The notes under the pieces were generated by a model. That model was not told the DNA's origin. It saw nothing but the letters and a program-made list of their open reading frames with translations, and made no database searches. 14,721 bases of DNA from NCBI GenBank assembly GCA_041495845.1, contig JBGQDM010000081.1:1-14721 (forward strand), read 5' to 3'. Made by a program: the position numbers and the translations under genes. Position 1 is the first letter of the stretch, and each line of letters opens with the position of its first letter. Shown piece by piece: positions 6,227 to 13,741 of this stretch. Source of the DNA: JBGQDM01 sp041495845. GTDB lineage: Bacteria; Acidobacteriota; Terriglobia; Terriglobales; Acidobacteriaceae.

Positions 6227-8965
6227 ATGGCCCACGAATTGTCCAAAGCGTATGAGCCGGGCGCCATCGAAGCGCGCTGGGCACAATACTGGATTGACCA
6301 GAAACTCTTCGCCGTAGCTACGCCTCCCGCCGACAGCACGCAGCCCGTGTTCACCCTGCTGCTGCCGCCGCCCAACGTCACCGGCCGCCTGCACATGGGC
6401 CACATGCTCAACCAGACGGAGATGGACATCATCGTTCGCTGGCACCGCATGCGTGGCTTTCTCACGCTCTGGCTGCCCGGAACCGACCACGCCGGCATTG
6501 CCACCCAGATGATGGTGGAGCGCCAGCTGGCCACGGAAGGCACCTCCCGCCAGCAATTGGGGCGCGAAGCGTTCATCCAGCGCGTGTGGGATTGGAAGAA
6601 GCATTACGGCGGCGCTATTTTTGACCAGATGAAGCGGCTGGGCGCGTCCGTGGACTGGGAGCGCCAGTACTTCACCATGGACGAAGGCCTTTCCCGCGCG
6701 GTGCGTGAAGCGTTTGTCCAGCTCTACGAAGAGGACCTGATTTACCGCGGCAAATACATTGTCAACTGGTGCCCGCGCTGCATCACCGCCATCTCCGATC
6801 TCGAAGTGGTGCACGAAGACGTGCCCGGCAAGCTCTATCAGGTGCGCTACCCAGTGGTGGGGACGGACGACTCCCTCGTGGTGGCCACCACCCGGCCGGA
6901 GACCATGCTGGGCGATACCGCGGTGGCCGTGAACGAAAAAGACGAGCGCTACCGCCACCTGCACGGCAAGAGAGTGCGGTTGCCGCTGATGGGCCGTGAT
7001 CTTCCCATCATTCTCGACGACCTGGCCAATCCCGAGTTTGGCACGGGGGCGGTGAAGATCACGCCGGCGCACGATCCCAATGATTTCCAGGCCGGCCTGC
7101 GCCATCTGTTGCCGCAGATTGACGTGATGGATGAAACCGCGCGCATGAACGAGAACGCCGGCCCCTACGCCGGGCTCGACCGCTTCCAGGCGCGGGAAAA
7201 AATTCTCGCCGACCTGCGGCAGCAAGGCTTTCTGGAGAGCGAAAGAGATTACGTGGTGCCGCTCGGCAAGTGCGACCGCTGCAAGACGGTGGTCGAGCCG
7301 CGGCTCTCCACGCAGTGGTTCATCAAAGTCGCTCCCCTGGCGGAACGCGCTATCGAAGCGGTGGAAAAGGGTGAAATCCGCTTCACCCCTGAGAACTACG
7401 CCAAAACTTATTTTGAGTGGATGCGCAATATCCACGACTGGTGCATTTCACGGCAACTGTGGTGGGGACATCGCATTCCGGCCTGGCGCTGTCCGGAGTG
7501 CAAGACGATCGTGGTGGCGCGCGAGACGCCCGCGCGCTGCACGAATTGTTCTGGCAGCGCGCTGGAACAGGATCCCGACGTGCTCGACACCTGGTTTTCG
7601 TCCGGGCTGCTGCCCTTCACCGCGCTGGGTTGGCCGGAAAAAACGCGCGATCTGGAAGTGTTTTATCCGACCACGCTGCTGATTACCGGCTTTGACATCC
7701 TGTTTTTTTGGGTGGCGCGCATGATCATGCTGGGCTGCCACTTCATGGCGGGAAACGCCAAGGGCAGCGTGCCCTTTACCGAGGTGTACATTCACGCGTT
7801 GGTGCGTGACTCCGAGCGCAAGAAAATGTCCAAGACCAAGGGCAACGTGCTCGACCCCATTGAGATCATTGAGCAATACGGCACCGACGCCACGCGTTTT
7901 ACGCTGGCCGCGATGGCCGCGCCCGGTACCGACATTGCTTTCAACCCCGACCGCACCGACGGGTATCGCGCGTTTGCCAACAAGATTTGGAACGCGGCGC
8001 GCTTCATCTTCATGAATGTGGACCGGGCGCAGCAGGCGGGCATCTGGTCACTCGACGACTTTCGCAAGGTGCTGCCCGGCGGCAAGCCGACAGCATCGGT
8101 GCGTGGCTTTCAGGCGGTCACGCTCGAGGACCGCTGGATTCTTTCGCGTTTCAACTCCACCACGCAAGAAGTGCAACAGGCGCTCGAAGACTATCGTTTT
8201 CACGAAGCCGCCAACCAGGTGTACGACTTCTTCTGGGGCCAGTTCTGCGATTGGTATATCGAACTGATTAAGCCCCGGCTTTCACTCGGGGATTCCAGCG
8301 CGGGTGCGGTGCGCACCGCATGCCAGAACCTGGTCAGCTTGTTTGAGGCGGCACTGCGCCTGCTCCATCCCTTCATGCCGTTCATCACGGAAGAGATTTG
8401 GCACGCGGTGTATGACGGCAAACCGGCGTTGTTGTCGGTGGCGCTGGCCGCTTTCCCCGCACCCGACCCCGCACAAAGCGATGTCGACGCGGAAACCGGG
8501 ATGGCCATTTTGCAAGACCTGATTGTGAGCGTGCGCACGCTGCGCGCTGACTTGAAAGTGGAGCCGAGGGAACGCGTCCCGGTACAGGTGTTTGCCAACA
8601 CCGAAGTGCGATCTCTGGTGGAGCAGAATCGCGGCGCCGTGGAACGCATGGCCAACGCGGAAAAGGTGACGTTTGTGGAAGCATCGCTGGCCAAGTTGCC
8701 GGGCGCACGCAGCACGGCGCGCTTTGAGGTGCGCGTGGTCTACGAAAAGAAGATTGATGCCGCCGCCGAATGCCAGCGCTTGCAAAAAGAACTGGAACGC
8801 TCGGAGAAAGAGTTGGAAAATGCCGAGCGGCAGTTGGGCAACACCCAGTTTTTGTCGAAGGCGCCGCCCCAGGTAATCGACGGCCTGCGCCAGCGCAGCC
8901 AGGAATTGACGGTGCTGCGTGAGAAAATGCGTACGGCCATGAAAGAGCTGGGATGTGGCGTGTAG
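6227..8965 (+). CDS. valS: valine--tRNA ligase
   Basis: A 912-residue class I aminoacyl-tRNA synthetase that charges tRNA-Val with valine. Features in order: N-terminal AYEPGAIEARWAQYW; PPPNVTGRLHMGHML with the HIGH-type motif HMGH at 56-59; the CP1 editing domain with TTRPETMLGDTAVAV (near 221) and GTGAVKITPAHDPNDF (near 275); cysteine pairs CDRC and CPEC...CTNC typical of zinc binding; WFSSGLLPF; the KMSKS-type loop as KMSKT (533-537); the anticodon-binding domain; and a C-terminal coiled coil (EKKIDAAAECQRLQKELE onward). Length is normal for bacteria. The frame begins at GTG 6191, but ATG 6227 matches the usual N-terminus and is chosen; its ribosome binding site is weak. nadC follows after 22 bases, suggesting cotranscription. 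Confidence 0.97.
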   Translation: MAHELSKAYEPGAIEARWAQYWIDQKLFAVATPPADSTQPVFTLLLPPPNVTGRLHMGHMLNQTEMDIIVRWHRMRGFLTLWLPGTDHAGIATQMMVERQLATEGTSRQQLGREAFIQRVWDWKKHYGGAIFDQMKRLGASVDWERQYFTMDEGLSRAVREAFVQLYEEDLIYRGKYIVNWCPRCITAISDLEVVHEDVPGKLYQVRYPVVGTDDSLVVATTRPETMLGDTAVAVNEKDERYRHLHGKRVRLPLMGRDLPIILDDLANPEFGTGAVKITPAHDPNDFQAGLRHLLPQIDVMDETARMNENAGPYAGLDRFQAREKILADLRQQGFLESERDYVVPLGKCDRCKTVVEPRLSTQWFIKVAPLAERAIEAVEKGEIRFTPENYAKTYFEWMRNIHDWCISRQLWWGHRIPAWRCPECKTIVVARETPARCTNCSGSALEQDPDVLDTWFSSGLLPFTALGWPEKTRDLEVFYPTTLLITGFDILFFWVARMIMLGCHFMAGNAKGSVPFTEVYIHALVRDSERKKMSKTKGNVLDPIEIIEQYGTDATRFTLAAMAAPGTDIAFNPDRTDGYRAFANKIWNAARFIFMNVDRAQQAGIWSLDDFRKVLPGGKPTASVRGFQAVTLEDRWILSRFNSTTQEVQQALEDYRFHEAANQVYDFFWGQFCDWYIELIKPRLSLGDSSAGAVRTACQNLVSLFEAALRLLHPFMPFITEEIWHAVYDGKPALLSVALAAFPAPDPAQSDVDAETGMAILQDLIVSVRTLRADLKVEPRERVPVQVFANTEVRSLVEQNRGAVERMANAEKVTFVEASLAKLPGARSTARFEVRVVYEKKIDAAAECQRLQKELERSEKELENAERQLGNTQFLSKAPPQVIDGLRQRSQELTVLREKMRTAMKELGCGV

Positions 8966-8987
8966 GGGCCGAGCCGGGTAGCCAACT

Positions 8988-9866
8988 ATGGATTGGAACA
9001 GCCGCCGCATTACCGCGATTCTGGAACACGCGCTCACCGAAGACCGGGCCACGCGCGACGCGACCAGTTACGCCTGCATTGATCCGCAGCAGCGGGCCGC
9101 GGCCACCGTGCTGGCCAAGCAGGAATGCATCCTGGCAGGGCTGGGCTGTATCCCGCGCATTCTGGACGTGTATGCCGCGCTCGACGGCGCCGTGGTTTCG
9201 CATTACGAGATCACCAGCCATCCGGAAATTTTCGATGGCATTCGGCTGCACAAAGGCCAGCCGGTGGCCGTGATTCGCCACAATGCGCGGGTCATACTTT
9301 CCTGCGAGCGCGTGATTCTCAACTTTATGCAACGCCTCAGCGGCATCGCCACGCTGACCCGCAAATTTGTGGATGCGGTCAGCGGCACGAAAGCGCGCAT
9401 CCTGGACACGCGCAAGACGGTGCCGGGCTGGCGCATGCTGGATAAGTTTGGGGTGCGGTGCGGAGGCGGGCAGAACCATCGCCTCGATCTTTCCGACGGC
9501 GTGCTCATCAAGAACAACCACATCGCCCTCGCCGGTGGTGTGGTTCCGGCGTTGGAACGCGTGCTCGCCAACCGCCGCGGCCAGCAGCCGGTGGAAGTGG
9601 AGGTACGCACGCTGGAAGAGCTGGACTTGGCGCTCGCCCATGGCGCCGAGGCGATTTTACTGGATAACATGCCGGTGGAGAGGGTAGCCGCCGCGGTCGC
9701 GCGCGTCGCCGGCCTCAGCCGCCGCATCCCACTTGAGTGTTCCGGTGGAATTAATCTCGAAAACGTTCGCGCCTACGCGGAAACGGGAGTGAATTTCATT
9801 TCCGTTGGCGCTCTCACCCACAGCGCGCCCGCCGTCGACATGAGCCTGCGGATCGTGCCCGCCTAG
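8988..9866 (+). CDS. nadC: nicotinate-nucleotide pyrophosphorylase (quinolinate phosphoribosyltransferase)
   Basis: A 292-residue enzyme that converts quinolinate and phosphoribosyl pyrophosphate to nicotinate mononucleotide, CO2 and pyrophosphate in de novo NAD synthesis. Signatures: ERVILNFMQRLSGIATLT (107-124), ILDTRKTVPGWR (138-149) with the substrate-binding Arg and Lys, KFGVRCGGGQNHRLDLSDGV (153-172), KNNHI (175-179), VEVRTLEE, AILLDNM and LECSGGI near the C-terminus. The usual TRKTTPG is TRKTVPG here, a mild change. Length matches the family. It starts at ATG 8988, 22 bases after valS. nadA and nadB are not in the window. Confidence 0.97.
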   Translation: MDWNSRRITAILEHALTEDRATRDATSYACIDPQQRAAATVLAKQECILAGLGCIPRILDVYAALDGAVVSHYEITSHPEIFDGIRLHKGQPVAVIRHNARVILSCERVILNFMQRLSGIATLTRKFVDAVSGTKARILDTRKTVPGWRMLDKFGVRCGGGQNHRLDLSDGVLIKNNHIALAGGVVPALERVLANRRGQQPVEVEVRTLEELDLALAHGAEAILLDNMPVERVAAAVARVAGLSRRIPLECSGGINLENVRAYAETGVNFISVGALTHSAPAVDMSLRIVPA

Positions 9867-9873
9867 CTAGGCG
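9860..9873. terminator. palindrome between convergent nadC and SET gene
   Basis: CGCCTAGCTAGGCG is a perfect 14-base palindrome that includes the nadC TAG stop and fills most of the 14-base gap before the stop of the convergent gene. It could fold as a 5-base-pair stem with a 4-base loop. No T-run follows on either strand, so terminator function is uncertain. Confidence 0.3.
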
Positions 9874-9880
9874 ATTCGCT

Positions 9881-10324
9881 TCAGATGAATCCCCGGCACT
9901 TCGCCGTGCCACAGGTGCAGGGTCGCGTGCCGTTGTGGTGCGATTCACCGTAGTCGCAGGTCAATTCTTCGCCGCGCCGGATTCCCCGCAGCGCATAAAA
10001 TTCCACATGCCTGCCCAAGATACGGATAAACGTATTCGGGGAGCAGGAATGATTGAGGTAGCGGAAAAGGTTCCCGCCGTGCTGCCCGTCAATCGCTTTT
10101 CCGTCGTGCAGTTCGACGATCGCGATTCGTTCTCGCTTTGCCGCCCGGCGCCGTCCTTCGCGTTGACCAATGAGCTCGCCGGTAAAATTTCCCAGCTTCT
10201 GCCGCGCCCGAATTGTCGCCGCCGCAAACACACCGCGCCCCTGAATTCCACTACGGCGCACTGCGGCCGCCACCCAGACACCAGGTTCCGCCGCTCGTTG
10301 GCTTGTATTATCGCCGCTGCGCAT
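9881..10324 (-). CDS. SET domain protein-lysine methyltransferase
   Basis: A 147-residue protein that is almost entirely a SET domain, the fold that transfers methyl groups from S-adenosylmethionine to protein lysines. Visible motifs: GIQGRGVFAA (26-35, first SAM-binding loop), RYLNHSCSPN (88-97, the NHSCxPN signature), and ELTCDYG (120-126) with the catalytic tyrosine. A short post-SET segment, CTCGTAKC (136-143), with Cys94 supplies the four cysteines that bind zinc in eukaryotic SET enzymes. No extra substrate-recognition domain is present. The ATG at 10324 is the only usual start after an in-frame stop upstream, and no clear ribosome binding site precedes it. The gene is convergent with nadC and divergent from the next gene. 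Its target protein is unknown. Confidence 0.88.
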   Translation of the reverse strand: MRSGDNTSQRAAEPGVWVAAAVRRSGIQGRGVFAAATIRARQKLGNFTGELIGQREGRRRAAKRERIAIVELHDGKAIDGQHGGNLFRYLNHSCSPNTFIRILGRHVEFYALRGIRRGEELTCDYGESHHNGTRPCTCGTAKCRGFI

Positions 10325-10492
10325 CGCGAAGAAGGACCGAAATGGAGGTCAGCAAAAACACGGAACCAGAGTATACCGGAGGAGACAAAGGACGACCGCG
10401 CTGTCGCGTCCCTAACCACCCTAGCAACTTGGACGCCCCCCTCGCGTGTGGGAGACTGCTGATAGCGTTTCTTTTTTCGGGGGACCTCTCCA

Positions 10493-10933
10493 ATGAGATT
10501 CGTCTGGGTGATGCTGCTGGTCGGCTGTTTCTCGTTCGCGCAGGGCACCTCGGATGACCCTGCCGCCACTCGCACCCGACTGATCGCGCTGGAAAATGCC
10601 TGGAACCAGGCCCAACTTCGCGGCGACAGCAAGGCCCTCGAGGCGCTCGTGACGGAAGCCTTCGTCTACACCGACTACGACGGCACGATCTACAACAAGG
10701 CCCAGTTCCTCGAAGACAACCACGACCCCGCCTACCGCATGACCCTGGTCACCAATGACACGGTCGCGGTCTTTCTCTATAAAGGCACGGCTGTGGTCAT
10801 CGGCGCTTACCACGCCAAAGGCTCCTACAAGGGCAAATCGTTTGACCACTACGGCAAGTTTACCGACACCTGGGTCTTCGACAAGGGGCAGTGGCGCTGC
10901 GCCGCCACCCATACCAACCTCATCAAGAAATAG
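10493..10933 (+). CDS. exported SnoaL/NTF2-like (DUF4440-type) protein
   Basis: A 146-residue protein with an N-terminal export signal. LVGC at 9-12 fits a lipobox, giving a very short lipoprotein signal; alternatively a signal peptidase I site follows FSFAQG. The remainder (TRLIALENAWNQAQLRGDSKALEALVTEAFVYTDYDGTIYNKAQFLED, then DTVAVFLYKGTAVVIGAYHAKGSYKGKSFDHYGKFTDTWVFDKGQWRCAATHTNLI) matches the cone-shaped SnoaL/NTF2 fold seen in DUF4440 proteins: helix pair, then long strands ending in a W-G-Q-W turn. Members bind small molecules or act as isomerases or polyketide cyclases; no substrate can be inferred. The ATG at 10493 has only a weak upstream ribosome binding site. It directly precedes birA, with no evident functional link. 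Confidence 0.8.
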   Translation: MRFVWVMLLVGCFSFAQGTSDDPAATRTRLIALENAWNQAQLRGDSKALEALVTEAFVYTDYDGTIYNKAQFLEDNHDPAYRMTLVTNDTVAVFLYKGTAVVIGAYHAKGSYKGKSFDHYGKFTDTWVFDKGQWRCAATHTNLIKK

Positions 10934-12027
10934 CAGGCTGGGGCGCAGCGATTTTTCTTTCTTCCCCCCGGCTCCAGCCTCATAATTTCCTCATCCCGCG
11001 TTCGCTTCCAACCCGCGCCCGGCCGGCGAAAAGCAAGCCCGCTCCTCAAGCTACTGATTTTCGCCTCAGCCGCATCGTGCGCCTGCTCACCGACCACGCC
11101 ACCGTGGTTGTCAGTGGCACCAAGATCGCCGCGGAACTAAAGACCAGCCGCTCAGAAGTTTTCCGGCTGGTGAAGCAACTGCGCTTGATGGGCGTCGAAA
11201 TCGCCGGACATCCCGCCACCGGATACGGCCTGCAGTCCGTCCCCGATCTGCTGTTGCCGGACGTTCTGGCGCCCCTGCTTGCCGGCACGATCTTTGCCGG
11301 GAAAGTCCATCACTATTTCAAGGTGGGATCCACGAACTCCCTGGCCATGGAAGCGGCCGCACAGGGCGCACCGGAAGGCAGCGTCTTCCTGGCGGAGGAA
11401 CAAACTGCCGGCCGTGGACGGGGGGGGCACGCCTGGCATTCCGCGCGCTCCACCGGCATCTACTGCAGCGTGCTGCTGCGCCCGGAACTGCCCCCGGCCG
11501 ATGTGCTCATGCTTTCTCTCGCCGCCGGACTGGCCGCGCAGTCTGCCGTCGAAGAAATCAGCGGCCTCCGCCCTGACCTGAAATGGCCCAATGACCTGAT
11601 GCTTGGCGACAAAAAGTTCGGCGGCATTCTGGCGGAGATGACCGCTGAGGCCACGCGGGTACGACATCTGGTCATTGGCTTTGGCATCAACGTCAACCAG
11701 AACACGTTTCCGGAAGCGTTACGCGACCAGGCGGCATCGTTGCTGCACGCCACCGGTAGCTTCTGTTCACGCGTGGAATTGACGGCTGCGTTGCTAAAAT
11801 CGCTGGACCGCGAGTATCGTGAACTGCGACGCGGCGCGGAAGCCCGCGCGTCCATCTTGCAGCGCTTTGCCGAACGTTCTGACTGGGTGGTGGGGCGTTC
11901 GGTGCGGATCGAGGAAAACGGCGGCTGGCAGGGCGTCACCGAAGGCTTGGACGCCCAGGGCTTTCTGCAGGTGCGGACGCCGCAGGGCTTGCGTACAGTG
12001 CTCTCGGGCTCGGTGCGCGCCTTGTAA
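10891..12027 (+). CDS. birA: biotin--[acetyl-CoA-carboxylase] ligase / biotin operon repressor
   Basis: BirA activates biotin with ATP and attaches it to the carboxyl carrier protein. Numbering from GTG 10891: a DNA-binding winged helix at about 57-114 (FRLSRIVRLL...SGTKIAAELKTSRSEVFRLVKQL...GYGLQ), so this is the bifunctional, regulator-type BirA; catalytic core with GSTNSLAMEAA (146-156), EEQTAGRGRGG (169-179, biotinyl-AMP loop), KWPNDLML (231-238) and KFGGILAEM (242-250); and a C-terminal SH3-like domain ending TVLSGSVRAL. The start is unclear. GTG 10891 overlaps the preceding gene by 43 bases and gives an unlikely first 40 residues; GTG 11077 would cut helix 1; there is no ATG in between. 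The true start is probably between the two. coaX follows 47 bases later. Confidence 0.93.
   Translation: MALRRHPYQPHQEIAGWGAAIFLSSPRLQPHNFLIPRSLPTRARPAKSKPAPQATDFRLSRIVRLLTDHATVVVSGTKIAAELKTSRSEVFRLVKQLRLMGVEIAGHPATGYGLQSVPDLLLPDVLAPLLAGTIFAGKVHHYFKVGSTNSLAMEAAAQGAPEGSVFLAEEQTAGRGRGGHAWHSARSTGIYCSVLLRPELPPADVLMLSLAAGLAAQSAVEEISGLRPDLKWPNDLMLGDKKFGGILAEMTAEATRVRHLVIGFGINVNQNTFPEALRDQAASLLHATGSFCSRVELTAALLKSLDREYRELRRGAEARASILQRFAERSDWVVGRSVRIEENGGWQGVTEGLDAQGFLQVRTPQGLRTVLSGSVRAL
10935..10980 (+). other. stem-loop between the SnoaL-like gene and birA
   Basis: AGGCTGGGGC (10935-10944) can pair with GCTCCAGCCT (10971-10980) as a 10-base-pair stem with one G-U pair and a 26-base pyrimidine-rich loop (TTTTTCTTTCTTCCCCCC). 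It begins two bases after the stop of the upstream gene. It could stabilise the upstream mRNA end or affect birA translation. The large loop and lack of a trailing U-run argue against an intrinsic terminator. Confidence 0.3.
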
Positions 12028-12074
12028 GCCAGCCCTGCCAGAACAAGCGAAGTGAAGCAGACACAGTCGTCCCT

Positions 12075-12950
12075 ATGCTCTTAGTTCTCGACGTTGGCAA
12101 CACCAACACGGTCCTCGGCGTTTTCGCTCGCGTGACGAAGGTGCACGTGGGCGAGGATGTCCCTACTCCCGAACTGCGCTATGAGCGCCTGGTCGCACAT
12201 TGGCGCGTCACCACCAATCGCACCCAGACAGCGGACGAATACGGCGTTCTGTTCCGCAATTTGTTTGCCATGGCAGACCTTGAAGTGGGCGGGATTCACG
12301 GCATTGTGGTCTCTTCCGTGGTGCCCCCGCTGGACTCGGTGCTACGCGAAGTTTGCGAACGCTATTTCCAGATCAAGCCTCTCTTTATCGAGCCCGGTGT
12401 CAAGACGGGCATGCCCGTGCACTACGACAATCCCGCGGAAGTGGGCGCGGACCGCATCGTCAACGCGGTAGCGGCATTTGAAAAGTTCGGGGGGCCGTGC
12501 GTGATTGTGGATTTTGGCACCGCCACCACGTTTGACTGCGTCTCTGCCAAGGGGCAGTACATGGGCGGCGTCATTTGCCCGGGGCTGGGTATTTCCGCGG
12601 AAGCATTATTTGCCCGCACGGCGCGTCTGCCGCGAGTGGATGTGCGCAAGCCTCCGCGCGTCATTGGGACCAACACGGTGGGGAGCTTGCAATCCGGCCT
12701 GTACTACGGATATCTCGGCCTGGTGGATGGCATTCTTGAGCTGTTACTCGCCGAAATGGGCAGCGAGACCAAGGTGGTGGCCACCGGGGGTTTGGCCTCG
12801 CTCATCGGTCCGGGCTCGCGCTTCATCAAGCAGGTGGATGACCTGCTCACGTTGGAGGGACTCCGCATTATCTACGAGCGCACCCTCGCCGCCCGCACCG
12901 GCATTGTCGCCGGCAAAACTGCCCCGGCGCGCACCCGCTCCCCGCGCTGA
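12075..12950 (+). CDS. coaX: type III pantothenate kinase
   Basis: A 291-residue enzyme of the ASKHA fold that phosphorylates pantothenate, the first step of coenzyme A synthesis; CoaX enzymes are insensitive to CoA feedback and need a monovalent cation. Motifs: MLLVLDVGNTNTVLGVF (1-17, phosphate loop DVGNTNT), IVVSSVVPPLD, PAEVGADRIVNAVAA (containing GADR), CVIVDFGTATTFD (catalytic Asp and second phosphate motif), GGVICPGLGIS, VGSLQSGLYYGY and VVATGGLA. Length is typical, with a short basic tail (ARTRSPR). The ATG at 12075 begins directly with the expected strand. No CoaA-type kinase is in the window. The gene follows birA, an arrangement also seen in other bacteria. Confidence 0.97.
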   Translation: MLLVLDVGNTNTVLGVFARVTKVHVGEDVPTPELRYERLVAHWRVTTNRTQTADEYGVLFRNLFAMADLEVGGIHGIVVSSVVPPLDSVLREVCERYFQIKPLFIEPGVKTGMPVHYDNPAEVGADRIVNAVAAFEKFGGPCVIVDFGTATTFDCVSAKGQYMGGVICPGLGISAEALFARTARLPRVDVRKPPRVIGTNTVGSLQSGLYYGYLGLVDGILELLLAEMGSETKVVATGGLASLIGPGSRFIKQVDDLLTLEGLRIIYERTLAARTGIVAGKTAPARTRSPR

Positions 12951-12985
12951 GCCGCTCCCCGCGGCACGCTACACTGGAAGGGCGC

Positions 12986-13672
12986 GTGGAAAATTACTTC
13001 CAATACTTCACGGAAATCGAGGAACACTTCCAGCGGCGGCGCGGGGGTGCGCTGCTGCTCTCTACTCTCGACTGGGCGCTGATTGAAACCTGGAAAGATG
13101 CGGGGATCCCGCTGGAGGCCGTGCTGCGCGGAATCGACGCGACCTTTGAGCGCTATGAACAACGCCGCGGGCGCATGCGCAAGATCAACAGCCTGGCCTA
13201 CTGTTCGCAGGAAGTGCTCGCCGCCACGGCCGAGATGAAGGAAGCAGCATTGGGCACGGCACGTCCGGATGCGAAGGAAGCTGGCCCCGCTGCCAGCGAG
13301 ATTGCCGACTATCTGCTGCGCAATGCTGGCAAGCTGGAGCAGGTCACGTTGCCCTCCAGCGCGGTGGCGTCTCCGCAGGTGGTAGCCCGCGAAGCGGCGC
13401 AGACTCTGCGCGAACTCGCCCACGCCGCTCCACCTCGGCTCGAAGACTTGGAACGCCACTTGACCGTGCTGGAAGAGAAACTGTTCGCCGTGCTGCTGGC
13501 AGCAACTGCGGACCAGGACCTGGTGCAACTGCGTGCGGATGCCGACCGCGAACTCGCTCCCTATCGCCGCAAAATGCCGGCCGCGCAGATCGAGCAACTA
13601 CAGAAACAATTCGTGCACAAGCGCCTGCTGGAAAAATACGGGCTGCCGCGACTGAGCCTGTTTTATATGTGA
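12986..13672 (+). CDS. conserved protein of unknown function between coaX and rlmD
   Basis: A 228-residue soluble protein with a GTG start at 12986 and GGAAGG four bases upstream. It is predominantly helical and rich in Ala, Leu, Glu and Arg, with no signal peptide or membrane segment. Recognisable stretches are NYFQYFTEIEEHFQRRRG at the start, LSTLDWALIETWKDAGIPLEAVLRGIDATFERYE (26-59) and a C-terminal block ending RLLEKYGLPRLSLFYM. The IPLEAVLRGI segment resembles a small helical DNA- or protein-binding module, but I cannot assign one. From memory, similar proteins occur at this position next to the methyltransferase in acidobacterial genomes, which hints at a role near RNA or ribosome metabolism; this is an inference from position only. 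Confidence 0.8.
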   Translation: MENYFQYFTEIEEHFQRRRGGALLLSTLDWALIETWKDAGIPLEAVLRGIDATFERYEQRRGRMRKINSLAYCSQEVLAATAEMKEAALGTARPDAKEAGPAASEIADYLLRNAGKLEQVTLPSSAVASPQVVAREAAQTLRELAHAAPPRLEDLERHLTVLEEKLFAVLLAATADQDLVQLRADADRELAPYRRKMPAAQIEQLQKQFVHKRLLEKYGLPRLSLFYM

Positions 13673-13741
13673 GAGGTGCGGCCTACGCCGACGCAACCAG
13701 CACTTCGTAGCGGATACTTCCGCATCAGCTAGAATCGCACC

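Noticed and set aside
6137..7435. A 432-codon open frame antisense to valS
   Set aside because: It lies entirely opposite the strongly supported valS gene. Its composition (many His, Arg, Val, Gly) is the usual reverse-strand shadow of high-GC coding sequence, with no recognisable domain.
8385..9641. A 418-codon open frame antisense to valS and nadC
   Set aside because: It spans two well-identified genes on the opposite strand and has shadow-like composition.
11420..11427. Run of eight G in birA as a frameshift site
   Set aside because: The frame is intact across it and encodes the expected GRGRGG loop; nothing shows that slippage is used.
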